A stretch of DNA of 53,173 nt from RGIG9041 sp045541455 (GTDB lineage: Bacteria; Bacillota; Clostridia; Oscillospirales; QAKW01): contig JAZQJA010000040.1 in assembly GCA_045541455.1 (NCBI GenBank), positions 1-53,173 on the forward strand, read 5' to 3'. The stretch's first letter is position 1. Each line of letters starts with the position of its first letter. The translations under genes were made by a program, and so were the position numbers. The notes below the pieces were generated by a model. That model did no database searches, was not told the DNA's origin, and was given only the letters and a program-made list of their open reading frames with translations. This document shows, piece after piece, positions 32,535 to 41,349 of this stretch.

Positions 32535-33101
32535 GTGATAACAATTTATAAAATATTTATTGACCAAGGTCACAACCCGCAGGGTGTAAACGCGGGCGCC
32601 GAGGGGTTTGGTATGCGCGAGCAGGACATTGTGTATGAAGTGGGCATTTATCTTTCCGAACTGCTTTTGGAAAACGGCAATTTTGAGGTAATGCTGTCCC
32701 GCCCGACCGCCGAAACAACGCTTGGCACAACAAACGCCACAAGCCTTGCACAGCGCGTGCAGATGGCAAACGAATGGGGTGCCGATTACTTTATAAGTAT
32801 CCACGCAAACGCGTCGGAAAACCCAAATGCAAACGGCAGTGAGGTGTATGTCTATTCAATACCGTCGCGCGCATCGGGTATGGCAGAGGATATTTTAGAC
32901 GAAATTGTCGAGCGGCTTGGCACAAGGGATTTAGGTGTTAAAGTAAACACATCACTATATGTTTTGCGCCGCACAACAATGCCCGCACTGCTTGTTGAAC
33001 TTGCTTTTATAACTAATGCAGACGACGCCGAACTGTTACAAAACAACCGCTACCAGTTTGCTTATGCAATATACCGCGGTATTGTTGACTATCTTGATTG
33101 A
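32535..33101 (+). CDS. N-acetylmuramoyl-L-alanine amidase (Amidase_3) without signal peptide
   Basis: 188 residues forming a complete Amidase_3 domain. The zinc ligands are in DQGHNPQ, the Glu of REQDI, SIHANAS and the late catalytic VELAF. It cleaves the amide between MurNAc and L-Ala. No export signal is visible, so it may act after lysis, in the mother cell, or leave by another route. The start is problematic: GTG 32535 is part of the only Shine-Dalgarno-like sequence (GAGGTGA), and the codon at the ideal distance is ATT 32544. A terminator follows. Confidence 0.85.
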   Translation: MITIYKIFIDQGHNPQGVNAGAEGFGMREQDIVYEVGIYLSELLLENGNFEVMLSRPTAETTLGTTNATSLAQRVQMANEWGADYFISIHANASENPNANGSEVYVYSIPSRASGMAEDILDEIVERLGTRDLGVKVNTSLYVLRRTTMPALLVELAFITNADDAELLQNNRYQFAYAIYRGIVDYLD

Positions 33102-33112
33102 CATAACTTAAA

Positions 33113-33146
33113 AGATATGCTAAAGTAATTTAGCATATCTTTTTTT
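33113..33146 (+). terminator. Terminator after the amidase gene
   Basis: AGATATGCTAAA-GTAA-TTTAGCATATCT followed by six further T's. The MATE gene starts directly behind it. Confidence 0.9.
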
Positions 33147-33156
33147 GGAGTAAATT

Positions 33157-34536
33157 ATGTTTAAAAAACTTATCGGTGACAAAGCCTTTTATAAAAAAGT
33201 AATGTTAATCGCCATTCCGATTATGGTGCAAAACGGCATAACAAACTTTGTTAATATGCTGGACAATATAATGGTCGGCAGGCTGGGCACGGCGGATATG
33301 ACAGGTGTTGCGGTGGCAAACCAGTTGCTGTTTGTTTTCAACCTTTGTCTGTTTGGTGCAATTTCGGGCGCGGGTATTTTCGGCTCGCAGTTTTACGGCA
33401 GTAAAAACGACAAGGGTATGCGCGACACTTTCCGTTTTAAACTTATTTTCTGCACGGCACTCACTTCTGTTTGTATCGGTGCGTTTTACTTTTTCGGTGA
33501 CAGCCTTATAATGCTTTACCTTCGTGGCGAGGGCAGTGTTGAAAATGCCCAAAATGCGCTTGCAAGTGCAAGGCAGTACCTTAATATTATGCTTGTCGGT
33601 CTTTTGCCCTCTACATTTGCCCAGTGCTACGCAAGTTCGCTTCGCGAAACGGGCAAAACAATTCCGCCAATGGTTGCGGGCATTGTTGCAGTATGTGTAA
33701 ACCTCGTTTTAAACTATGTGCTTATTTTCGGCCATCTCGGTTTTGCACCAATGGGTGTGCGCGGCGCGGCGATAGCAACAGTTATATCGCGGTTTGTCGA
33801 ACTTTCTATTGTTGTTATCTGGACACATAAAAATGCAGCAAAAGTTCGCTTTATCATCGGTGCTTACCGCTCGTTGCATGTGCCGTATGTACTTGTAAAA
33901 CAAATTGCAATAAAAGGTTTGCCGCTTGTTGTAAACGAAGCGTTGTGGGCATCGGGCGTTGCGGTTGTAAACCAGTGCTATTCAACGCTGGGGCTTGATG
34001 TAGTGGCGGCAAACAACATAAACCAGACATTTTTCAATGTCTTTTCGGTGTCGTTTATGGCGGTAGGCGTTGCAATCGGTATAATTATCGGTCAGCTTTT
34101 GGGTGCCAACGAGCAAACAAAGGCTATGGATACAGCGGTAAAACTAATCGCATTCTCTGTTTTTGTAAGCCTTGCCGTATCAGCACTGTTTGCCATTTGT
34201 GCACTCTTTATTCCGCTTTTGTATAACACTACCGACTCGGTGCGTAAAACCGCAACGGGACTTATGATAATCTGCGCGTGTTCAATGCCGCTCGATGCGT
34301 TTGCCCACGCATCGTATTTCACTTTGCGTTCGGGCGGTAAAACGCTTATCACATTTGTTTTCGATTCAGGCTTTATGTGGGTAGCGTCGGTAACTTGTGC
34401 GTTTTTGCTAACCCGCTTTACAAGTCTTTCCATACTTTACGTTTATGCAATTGTTCAGTCACTTTATATTTTAAAATGTCTTATCGGTTTTATTTTTGTA
34501 AAAAATAAGGGATGGATAAGAAATATCACGGTATAA
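33157..34536 (+). CDS. MATE-family efflux transporter
   Basis: 459 residues, about twelve hydrophobic segments in two MatE halves. N-terminal segments MVQNGITNFVNMLDNIMVGRLG and VVNEALWASGVAVVNQCYSTLG at the start of the second half are characteristic of MATE (NorM/DinF-like) proteins that export cationic drugs or metabolites with Na+ or H+. The substrate cannot be predicted. The start ATG follows TTGGAG right after the upstream terminator, so a promoter must lie in or before that hairpin and none is obvious. Confidence 0.92.
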   Translation: MFKKLIGDKAFYKKVMLIAIPIMVQNGITNFVNMLDNIMVGRLGTADMTGVAVANQLLFVFNLCLFGAISGAGIFGSQFYGSKNDKGMRDTFRFKLIFCTALTSVCIGAFYFFGDSLIMLYLRGEGSVENAQNALASARQYLNIMLVGLLPSTFAQCYASSLRETGKTIPPMVAGIVAVCVNLVLNYVLIFGHLGFAPMGVRGAAIATVISRFVELSIVVIWTHKNAAKVRFIIGAYRSLHVPYVLVKQIAIKGLPLVVNEALWASGVAVVNQCYSTLGLDVVAANNINQTFFNVFSVSFMAVGVAIGIIIGQLLGANEQTKAMDTAVKLIAFSVFVSLAVSALFAICALFIPLLYNTTDSVRKTATGLMIICACSMPLDAFAHASYFTLRSGGKTLITFVFDSGFMWVASVTCAFLLTRFTSLSILYVYAIVQSLYILKCLIGFIFVKNKGWIRNITV

Positions 34537-34539
34537 AAA

Positions 34540-34570
34540 AAGGCACCTGTGCTTTTAGCACAGGTGCCTT
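34540..34570. terminator. Bidirectional terminator
   Basis: AAGGCACCTGTGC-TTTTA-GCACAGGTGCCTT, thirteen pairs, between the convergent MATE and mltG genes. The T tract is strong only on the minus side. Confidence 0.85.
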
Positions 34571-34576
34571 AAATAT

Positions 34577-35836
34577 TTATTTTATTGTGTTTGTTCCCTT
34601 TGCGGTTTTTGCCGCTTTTTTAAGGTTTGAATTGTGTTCTTCAAGCGTTGAGGAAAAATAAGATTTTTCGCCGTCACTTATAAAATACAGATATGCCGAA
34701 CTCTCCGGCGAGAGCACAGCATTTACAGCGTCAATACTAGGGTTACAAACGGGGCCTTTTGGCAGCCCTGAATAAAGATATGTGTTATATTCGCTTTCAG
34801 TCCTTTTATCCGTTTCGGTAAAGGTTGTTTTGGGTGACGGCAAAGCGTAATTTATACTCGATGTAAGTTGTAAAAAGTTGTCGGTTTCGCTTTTAAGTCT
34901 GTTAAATAGAACAGCTGCCGCACCTTTATACATATCCTTGCTGTCACATTCCGCCTCAATTAACGATGCAAGCGTGATAACCTCGTCAAGCTTCATTCCG
35001 CTTGCCGTGATAAGCTGACTGTTTTGTTCTGTAAGTACCGTTTCTTTAAACCGTTCAAGCATTTTTTCCACCATAGAAACGGCGCTTTCACCAACGTAAA
35101 ACTCATACTCACCATAAGGCAAATACCCTTCAAGCCTGCAACGGCGCGACGGCAATTCTTTTACAAACTCGTACTCATCAAACTCGTAGTTGTTCAGCGC
35201 GTTTTCAAGGTCGGTTATGCTTACTTTTCTGTTTTTAGAGGCGGTGAGTATTTCAATAATTTCGTCTTGGGTTGAGCCTTCAGGTATTGTAACGGTGTAG
35301 GTTTCGGCTTGAACAGAAGCCTTTTTGAGTTTTGAAATAATTTGGTCGTAGCCAAGGTTGGAATTTAGCGAATAGTCACCGTATTGATACTTTCCGTCGG
35401 CGTGTTTGAGTTTTGAGTAAAGCCTGAACACAAACGGGTGGTCGATAACGCCTGCTTTTTTAAGCGCCTTTCCTATTGCAGAGGTGCTTGCACCCTGCTC
35501 AATATTAACAACAATAGTTTCGTCGGGCTTAATAAACGCAAACGCGTCGTTTGCAACGCTTATAATACCTGCCGTAAACAACAAAGCCAGCGCCACGCAA
35601 ATGCCGTAAAAACGCAGTTGCTTTAAAAACGCCTGCACATTATCACTTGAAAACCAAAGCTTAAAATCGAATTTATCATTATTTTTTTTATTATTGTTTT
35701 TAACCGATTCCGAACGCGCAGTTACATTTTTAGGCGCAGAATTAGGGTAAGAACTTTTTGAACGGTACGAGCCGGTGACACCGGGATATGCACCTGTCAC
35801 ATTTTTTCGTTTGTTCGAACTGTTTTTATCAGCCAT
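34577..35836 (-). CDS. mltG: Endolytic murein transglycosylase MltG
   Basis: 419 residues. A low-complexity Lys/Asn/Ser-rich cytoplasmic N-terminus (about 1-70) precedes one membrane helix (about 75-95), a LysM-like region and the YceG catalytic domain. That domain has ASLIEAECDS near residue 290, whose Glu is catalytic, and the closing SGLPKGPVCNPSIDAVNAVL. MltG cuts nascent glycan strands and sets their length at the elongasome. It is monocistronic, with its own promoter. Confidence 0.93.
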   Translation of the reverse strand: MADKNSSNKRKNVTGAYPGVTGSYRSKSSYPNSAPKNVTARSESVKNNNKKNNDKFDFKLWFSSDNVQAFLKQLRFYGICVALALLFTAGIISVANDAFAFIKPDETIVVNIEQGASTSAIGKALKKAGVIDHPFVFRLYSKLKHADGKYQYGDYSLNSNLGYDQIISKLKKASVQAETYTVTIPEGSTQDEIIEILTASKNRKVSITDLENALNNYEFDEYEFVKELPSRRCRLEGYLPYGEYEFYVGESAVSMVEKMLERFKETVLTEQNSQLITASGMKLDEVITLASLIEAECDSKDMYKGAAAVLFNRLKSETDNFLQLTSSINYALPSPKTTFTETDKRTESEYNTYLYSGLPKGPVCNPSIDAVNAVLSPESSAYLYFISDGEKSYFSSTLEEHNSNLKKAAKTAKGTNTIK

Positions 35837-35872
35837 ATTTCTATCCTTTCAAACAGTACTTTATACACTTTA

Positions 35873-35900
35873 ATTATATATCCTATAAATAATAAGTCAA
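35873..35900 (-). promoter_or_regulatory. Promoter of mltG
   Basis: Minus strand: TTGACT at 35900-35895, 16 bases, TATAAT at 35878-35873. Confidence 0.65.
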
Positions 35901-35931
35901 TATTAAAAAATTTTAAATTTTTTAAATTGGC

Positions 35932-35960
35932 TTGACAGTGCAGCGGTAAAAAATTAATAT
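35932..35960 (+). promoter_or_regulatory. Promoter of the small membrane protein gene
   Basis: TTGACA at 35932-35937, 17 bases, TAATAT at 35955-35960, divergent from the mltG promoter across an A/T-only spacer. Confidence 0.65.
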
Positions 35961-36021
35961 ATAAATAATAAATACAAATGCTAAATACAGCGGCTTTATT
36001 TTTTAAAAACGAGGAGAAACA

Positions 36022-36552
36022 ATGGAACAAAACGAATATACCGTATTGCCTTTTTATAATAACTTTACTGCTGCAAAACTGTTTGCGGTATTTGCAATTA
36101 TATTAATAGTATACTTAATTGTAAAGTCAATAATTCACAACCGTTCGCTCACAATTCACCGCGCACCCTTCGCGGTGGTTACCGGCTATATCGGTGCGTC
36201 TATTGTAAATATTATACTGTTTACATTTCTTTATTGGCAGTGGGCATTGCCCATTTCCATTATTGTGTCTGTAATTTATGCATTTACAACAAATAAAGAG
36301 GTTAATGCCGCAAACTCAGAAGAGCGCGCGGGCGTGTGGGGGCTTAATAAAGACATCCGCCGTATCCGCGGTGAACTTTTTAACGATATGTCAATTGAAC
36401 AGCAACTTGAATACCGCAAAAATGTAAAGCACTACAAGTTTAACTACATTTTGTTTGTAATTGTCACCGTCGGCGTGGCGCTTGCATTTGTCGGTATATG
36501 CTGCCTTTGTGATATCGGTTATCTCTTTTCCCCTGTATTAATTGACGGCTGA
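36022..36552 (+). CDS. Hypothetical membrane protein
   Basis: 176 residues with about four membrane segments (near 16-34, 50-70, 75-89 and 142-165) and a charged cytoplasmic loop (about 92-138; KDIRRIRGELFNDMSIEQQLEYRKN). I do not recognise a family. GAGGAG is well placed before ATG. The stop codon lies inside the stem of its terminator. It is divergent from mltG, and no functional link is evident. Confidence 0.7.
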   Translation: MEQNEYTVLPFYNNFTAAKLFAVFAIILIVYLIVKSIIHNRSLTIHRAPFAVVTGYIGASIVNIILFTFLYWQWALPISIIVSVIYAFTTNKEVNAANSEERAGVWGLNKDIRRIRGELFNDMSIEQQLEYRKNVKHYKFNYILFVIVTVGVALAFVGICCLCDIGYLFSPVLIDG

Positions 36553-36575
36553 TTTTTTCAGCCGTTATTTTTTTA
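36545..36575 (+). terminator. Terminator overlapping the stop codon
   Basis: ACGGCTGA-TTTTT-TCAGCCGT followed by TATTTTTTT. The TGA stop is part of the left arm. Confidence 0.85.
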
Positions 36576-36610
36576 CCATAAATTTAAAAATTAAATTTTT
36601 ACCAAGCGTA

Positions 36611-36639
36611 TTGCGTAAAGTATATAACTGTTGTATAAT
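36611..36639 (+). promoter_or_regulatory. Promoter of the SLH-amidase gene
   Basis: TTGCGT at 36611-36616, 17 bases, TATAAT at 36634-36639. Confidence 0.65.
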
Positions 36640-36678
36640 AAAAAACGCTAAATTTATACATACTTTGAGGATAATTTA

Positions 36679-38166
36679 ATGAAAAAAATACTGTCTGTAA
36701 TAATGATTTTGGTATTTATGCTTTGCGGTGTGTCGGCGTTTGCACAAACACCCGATAGTGACTATACCGTAACGATTGATACCGAGGGGCTTTATAAATT
36801 TGTTGATGTAGGCACCTTGCCCGACCTCACAAAAGTTACTGTTACAAAAACGGGTACGGATGTTGAGCCTGTGCAAATTTCACTTGATAAAACATATCTG
36901 CCTGACGGACTGTCCACTGCAAAAACCGGACTTTTGCAGTTTTCGGTAAATGTGTTTGAAACGGAGTTTCAACTTGAATTTATAGTAATCGACCGTAAAG
37001 TTGATATGAAACGGTTTACCGATTTTAACAAAGACTACTGGGGCTATAAAAAAATACGGCATGTTGTAATGGCAGGCTTTTTTAACGGTGTGTCCGACAG
37101 TGAGTTTGGTGTGCGTGATAATATGACGCGTGCGCAGTTTTGCCAGATGATTTATAATATATATAAAGACGACAGTTCGGTTATAAACCCCGTTCAAACG
37201 GTAGTTTTTTCTGATGTGGGCGAACAAAATTGGTTTTATAAAGCGGTAAGCGCGTGTGCTGCATCGGGAATTGTAAACGGCATTGGCGACGGACTTTTTG
37301 CACCAAACTCACCCATCTCGCGCCAAGACGCCGCGCTTATGATGATGCGTATTTTACAAGGCGCAGACGCACTTGCGTCGCTTGATGTACAAAATACCGT
37401 TCAAAGCGCACGTGAAAACGGTGTTGCCGCACTTGATTTTGACAGCACAAGTGAATATGCAAAACCTGCCGTTGCGGCAGCTTTAGGTGTTATTTACTAC
37501 GGCGACAGCGATGGCAACATCACCCCCAAAGCAAACATAACCCGTGCTGAGTGTGCTTCTATGATGTCAAACCTTTTCTTTAAAGATTTTGAAGACGAGC
37601 CGGTGCGCCGTCTTGTATACCTCAGTCCCGAAAACAGAACATATAATGCCTATGCAGGTGTTGATACTGACGAACACACCGAAATGCAAAAGGTTGCCGA
37701 GTCGGCAAAGGCAATGCTTGAAGCCTTAGGTTATGATGTTTTTATTGCCGACATTAACACATCAATAAGAGATGAAAAATTTAACCGCGCAATAGAGGCA
37801 AAACAAATGGGTGCCGATGTGTATGTTGCGCTGCACTCAAATGCGTTTAACGGTGTAAACAACGGTAAGTACCAGGGCTGCATCTGTTTTTATAACGGAA
37901 ATAATGAGGGTGCAAGCCAACTGTCGCAGGCTATTTATGACAGACTCTCCGCCCTTACTCCTACAGAAGACGGCGGCTCACGAAACGACACCGCCCCCGG
38001 TGTTATACCATTTGTTGAGGTGCGGCTTCCCGAAATGGCAAATGTTTTAATTGAGGTTGAATTCCACGATTATAAACCCTATGCCGAGTGGATTTATCAA
38101 AATACAGATAATATTGCAACTGCCGTAACACTTGGTATAGATGAATATTTAAAAACTCTTGCATAA
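36679..38166 (+). CDS. Secreted SLH-domain amidase-like protein
   Basis: 495 residues. A signal peptide (about 1-22, ending VSAFA) is followed by a short beta-rich region (to about 110). Three SLH repeats follow (about 118-310; DYWGYKKIRHVVMAGFFNGVSD, WFYKAVSACAASGIVNG and YAKPAVAAALGVIYYGD), then a C-terminal Amidase_3-type domain (about 313-495). SLH repeats bind pyruvylated secondary wall polymers. The amidase part begins YLSPENRTYN without the usual G-H-G-G motif. It keeps a Glu/His group (DTDEHTEM), ALHSNAF and IEVEFHD. It may be an active divergent amidase or have lost activity. Confidence 0.85.
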   Translation: MKKILSVIMILVFMLCGVSAFAQTPDSDYTVTIDTEGLYKFVDVGTLPDLTKVTVTKTGTDVEPVQISLDKTYLPDGLSTAKTGLLQFSVNVFETEFQLEFIVIDRKVDMKRFTDFNKDYWGYKKIRHVVMAGFFNGVSDSEFGVRDNMTRAQFCQMIYNIYKDDSSVINPVQTVVFSDVGEQNWFYKAVSACAASGIVNGIGDGLFAPNSPISRQDAALMMMRILQGADALASLDVQNTVQSARENGVAALDFDSTSEYAKPAVAAALGVIYYGDSDGNITPKANITRAECASMMSNLFFKDFEDEPVRRLVYLSPENRTYNAYAGVDTDEHTEMQKVAESAKAMLEALGYDVFIADINTSIRDEKFNRAIEAKQMGADVYVALHSNAFNGVNNGKYQGCICFYNGNNEGASQLSQAIYDRLSALTPTEDGGSRNDTAPGVIPFVEVRLPEMANVLIEVEFHDYKPYAEWIYQNTDNIATAVTLGIDEYLKTLA

Positions 38167-38170
38167 TAAA

Positions 38171-38226
38171 AAAAGGTGCTGTAGAGGCGCACTCTGTAAG
38201 GAAGTGTGCCTCTACAGCATCTTTTT
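38171..38226. terminator. Long bidirectional terminator
   Basis: About 22 paired bases (GGTGCTGTAGAGGC... with ...GCCTCTACAGCATC, a few mismatches) and A/T runs on both sides, between the convergent SLH-amidase and GlpP-type genes. Confidence 0.85.
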
Positions 38227-38236
38227 TGTGTGTTTT

Positions 38237-38797
38237 TTACATAAACCAGACTTTAGAGTTTGTACTGGAAACTGCAACAGCGCCCGCCGAAAGTGCATTT
38301 ACAACATCTTCTTTATCGCGTATAAGTCCGCCTGCAATTATCGGCAGTTCACATTTGCTTGCTACAAGCGAGATGATTTTAGGCATAACACCGGGGAGCA
38401 CCTCGTATGCGTCGGCATCTGCCGGTGATGCTTTTTTTAATACCGTGTCAAGCGCAATAGAGTCTAGCAAGAAAACCCTGCGTATCGCAATAAGTCCCTT
38501 CGCTTTTGCATACCGTACAAGTTGTGCTTTCGTTGATATTATACCGTCGGCACAGGTGCGGTCTTTTATATAGTCCACCCCCACCTCGCGTGGTGCAAGC
38601 CCTTCGATAAGGTCTATATGCACAATTGCCTTTTTGCCTGCACTTTTTATTTTTGAAACATATTCTGAAATATTACATATATCGCCGAACAGTAAAAAAA
38701 CAACGTTGCTGTCACAGGACAAACATTCGTTAAGTTCATACTCACTTTTAACTGCCGCAACTATCGGCACATCTTCAAATAAGTCGGAAAACTTCAT
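38237..38797 (-). CDS. glpP: GlpP-type glycerol-3-phosphate-responsive antiterminator
   Basis: 186 residues of a TIM-barrel-like fold with the GlpP motif series VAAVKSEYEL, VFLLFGDICNI, HIDLIEGLAPREVGVDYI, DGIISTK, RVFLLDSIAL, EVLPGVMPKII and IAGGLI. GlpP binds mRNA leaders of glycerol genes in the presence of glycerol-3-phosphate. No glp genes are in this window, so the target is unknown. I chose ATG 38797 (AGGAG nine bases upstream) over GTG 38806. Confidence 0.88.
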   Translation of the reverse strand: MKFSDLFEDVPIVAAVKSEYELNECLSCDSNVVFLLFGDICNISEYVSKIKSAGKKAIVHIDLIEGLAPREVGVDYIKDRTCADGIISTKAQLVRYAKAKGLIAIRRVFLLDSIALDTVLKKASPADADAYEVLPGVMPKIISLVASKCELPIIAGGLIRDKEDVVNALSAGAVAVSSTNSKVWFM

Positions 38798-38817
38798 AAT
38801 TTTCACTCCTTTTCTTT

Positions 38818-38846
38818 ATTATACTTCAAAAACGATATTAAGTAAA
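38818..38846 (-). promoter_or_regulatory. Promoter of the glpP-like gene
   Basis: Minus strand: TTTACT at 38846-38841, 17 bases, TATAAT at 38823-38818. Confidence 0.7.
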
Positions 38847-38874
38847 GAAAAAGACGGTTTTTTGTCGAAATATA

Positions 38875-38903
38875 TTTACTTTGATGGTGGTATGTGGTAC
38901 AAT
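38875..38903 (+). promoter_or_regulatory. Promoter of the nucleobase permease
   Basis: TTTACT at 38875-38880, 17 bases with TGTGG next to the -10, TACAAT at 38898-38903. The leader is short, with no purine or PRPP aptamer. Confidence 0.65.
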
Positions 38904-38945
38904 AATTGAGGCAATTTTCAATTTAAAATTTAGGAGGAATAATTT

Positions 38946-40343
38946 ATGAAACTCATCTATGATGTTGAGGACAAGCCTAAGTTTGGGCAGACAATCATTT
39001 TTGCAATTCAGCAGTTGCTTGCAATTATGGCAGCAACAATAGCAGTTCCGATTATTACAAACGGCTCTGTCTTCACAAACATTGAAAACGGCACAATCGC
39101 TTGGGAATTTACAAATCAGATGGACATTGCGGCAGCTTTGTTCGGCGCAGGTGTGGGTACTCTTATCTATGTGCTTTTCACAAAGGGTAAAAGCCCTGTT
39201 TTCCTTGGCTCGTCATTTGCATTTCTCGGCTCAATGGCAGCGGCATTTGCAGGCGCTGTTACAATGTCGGCAGGTTATCTTGGCATAATCATCGGTGCTG
39301 TAATGGCAGGTCTTGTTTATGTAGTAATTGCAATTATTGTTAAATTTGCAGGTGTAAACTGGCTTAATAAACTTATGCCACCGGTCGTTATCGGACCTAC
39401 TGTTGCCATCATCGGTCTTTCACTTGCAGGTAACGCTGTCGGTGATCTTCAGCGTTCAAACATCGAAGGCGGACACACTCTTGTTGCTGTTCTTTGCGGT
39501 CTTGTAACACTTATCGTTGTTACTCTCTGCTCAACCTACGGTAAAAAGATGGCTCGCCTTATCCCCTTTATTATCGGTATTCTTGCAGGCTATGTGCTTG
39601 CCGCAATCTTTACAGCAATCGGCTTTGCTGCAAATATCGACGCGCTTAAAATTTTAGATTTCAGCGCAGTTACAGGCCTTTTTGCAAACGGCGTAACATT
39701 TAGCACGTTTGTTGCAGTTCCTGACTTTACATTCCTTACAGCACTCGGCGGTTTTGAATCGCTTGATGTAGCTTACATCGGCACACTTGCTGCAGCATAT
39801 ATTCCTGTTGCTTTTGTTGTTTTTGCAGAGCATGTTGCTGACCATAAAAATATTTCATCAATCATTGAAAGAGATTTGCTTGAAAAACCCGGCCTTCACA
39901 GAACACTTCTTGGTGACGGTGTCGGCTCGATGGTAGGCGCTGTGTTCGGCGGCTGTCCCAACACTACTTATGGTGAGTCGGTTGGCTGTGTTGCTATCAC
40001 AAGAAACGCATCTGTAATAACAATCATTACAACTGCAGTTTTAGCAATCGTTGTATCTTTCTTTGCTCCTGTAATTGCATTTTTAAATTCAATCCCCGCT
40101 TGTGTAATGGGCGGCGTTTGTATGTCACTTTACGGCTTTATCGCAGTAAGCGGCCTTAAAATGCTTCAAAAGGTTGACCTTGAAGATAATGCAAACCTCT
40201 TTACTGCATCTGTTATTCTTATTGCAGGTATCGGCGGTCTTTCACTCACTTTCGGCAAAGTTACAATAACATCAATTGCAACTGCACTCATTCTCGGTAT
40301 TATTGTAAACAACATGCTTAAAAAAGGACAAAAATCCGAATAA
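38946..40343 (+). CDS. NCS2-family nucleobase permease (uracil/xanthine type)
   Basis: 465 residues, about fourteen hydrophobic segments. N-terminal FAIQQLLAIMAATIAVPII, the central AEHVADHKN and GGCPNTTYGESVGCVAITR are characteristic of the NCS2 (UraA/PbuX) H+ or Na+ symporters. Glu in AEH and Glu in TYGES correspond to the substrate-contacting residues. Uracil is the most likely substrate by resemblance to UraA, but xanthine or uric acid cannot be excluded. It is monocistronic. AGGAGG lies before the ATG. Confidence 0.9.
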   Translation: MKLIYDVEDKPKFGQTIIFAIQQLLAIMAATIAVPIITNGSVFTNIENGTIAWEFTNQMDIAAALFGAGVGTLIYVLFTKGKSPVFLGSSFAFLGSMAAAFAGAVTMSAGYLGIIIGAVMAGLVYVVIAIIVKFAGVNWLNKLMPPVVIGPTVAIIGLSLAGNAVGDLQRSNIEGGHTLVAVLCGLVTLIVVTLCSTYGKKMARLIPFIIGILAGYVLAAIFTAIGFAANIDALKILDFSAVTGLFANGVTFSTFVAVPDFTFLTALGGFESLDVAYIGTLAAAYIPVAFVVFAEHVADHKNISSIIERDLLEKPGLHRTLLGDGVGSMVGAVFGGCPNTTYGESVGCVAITRNASVITIITTAVLAIVVSFFAPVIAFLNSIPACVMGGVCMSLYGFIAVSGLKMLQKVDLEDNANLFTASVILIAGIGGLSLTFGKVTITSIATALILGIIVNNMLKKGQKSE

Positions 40344-40360
40344 TTTAAATTTAAAAGATA

Positions 40361-40393
40361 AAGCGTCTGAGGGCCTTATGGCTCCCAGACGCT
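40361..40393 (+). terminator. Terminator of the permease gene
   Basis: AAGCGTCTG...CAGACGCTT with an inner GGGCC/GGCTCC pairing, followed by TTATTATATT. The T tract is imperfect. Confidence 0.7.
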
Positions 40394-40417
40394 TATTATA
40401 TTATATATAATATATAC

Positions 40418-40446
40418 TTGTATTTTAATTTAATATGTGGTATAGT
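40418..40446 (+). promoter_or_regulatory. Promoter of the surface-glycan operon
   Basis: TTGTAT at 40418-40423, 17 bases with TGTGG before the -10, TATAGT at 40441-40446. The leader to ATG 40563 is about 110 nt and contains a possible CTCACT/AGTGAG stem, with no riboswitch I recognise. Confidence 0.6.
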
Positions 40447-40562
40447 AGAATAAATTAGAATAGAAATCTTATGCTCACTTTGAGGTAAAGGGGATATAAA
40501 CTTTATCGAATACAATAGTGAGGACACTTTATTATCAAATATTTTATAGGGGAATAGGACGT

Positions 40563-41345
40563 ATGAAAGTTGTAATTTTAGCAGGTGGCTTTGGCACCCG
40601 CATAAGTGAAGAATCACAATTCAAACCCAAACCTATGATTGAAATCGGCGGCAAGCCTATACTCTGGCACATTATGAAGCAGTATTCTTATTATGGCTTT
40701 AATGAATTTATAATATGTGCAGGCTATAAACAGCACGTAATAAAAGAGTGGTTTGCTGACTATTTTTTGCATAACAGTGATATCACCTTTGACTTTACAC
40801 GCGGTAAAAACGATATGATAATTCACAATCAACATTGTGAACCGTGGAAGGTAACTGTTGTTGACACCGGCCTTAACACAATGACCGGCGGAAGAATAAA
40901 GCGTGTAAAACAGTATGTCGGTAACGAAACCTTTATGATGACTTACGGCGATGCTGTGTGTGATGTTGATATTGCTAAATTGGTTGAGTTTCATAAATCA
41001 CACGGTAAAATTGCAACATTAACGGCTGTAACGCTTGAACAGGAAAAGGGCGTTTTGGATATCGACAAAGACTATTCTGTAAAAGCCTTTCGTGAAAAAA
41101 GCAAGCACGACGGTGCACGTATCAACGCGGGCTATATGGTGCTTGAACCTCAAATTTTTGGTTATATCCGTGGCGACGACGCTATTTTTGAGCGTTCGCC
41201 TCTTACAAAACTTGTAGAAGAGGGCGAACTTATGTCGTATATGCATAAGGGTTTCTGGCAGTGTATGGATACAAAACGCGAAAAAGAGCTGCTTGAAAAA
41301 TATTTAAAGAAAGGCACTGCTCCCTGGAAAAAGTGGGACGACTAA
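40563..41345 (+). CDS. rfbF: Glucose-1-phosphate cytidylyltransferase
   Basis: 260 residues of a nucleotidyltransferase with the RfbF/DdhA signature LAGGFGTRISEES...KPKPMIEIGGKPILWHIM at the N-terminus, FMMTYGDAVCDVD near residue 125 and a C-terminal GFWQCMDTKREKE. It makes CDP-glucose from CTP and glucose-1-phosphate. The start is ATG 40563 with GGGGAATAGG upstream. It opens a ten-gene operon and is followed after four bases by the CDP-glucose dehydratase. Confidence 0.95.
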   Translation: MKVVILAGGFGTRISEESQFKPKPMIEIGGKPILWHIMKQYSYYGFNEFIICAGYKQHVIKEWFADYFLHNSDITFDFTRGKNDMIIHNQHCEPWKVTVVDTGLNTMTGGRIKRVKQYVGNETFMMTYGDAVCDVDIAKLVEFHKSHGKIATLTAVTLEQEKGVLDIDKDYSVKAFREKSKHDGARINAGYMVLEPQIFGYIRGDDAIFERSPLTKLVEEGELMSYMHKGFWQCMDTKREKELLEKYLKKGTAPWKKWDD

Positions 41346-41349
41346 ACTT

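Noticed and set aside
40447..40562. Possible riboswitch in the leader of the glycan operon
   Set aside because: Only a six-pair CTCACT/AGTGAG stem is visible and no known aptamer motif was recognised.
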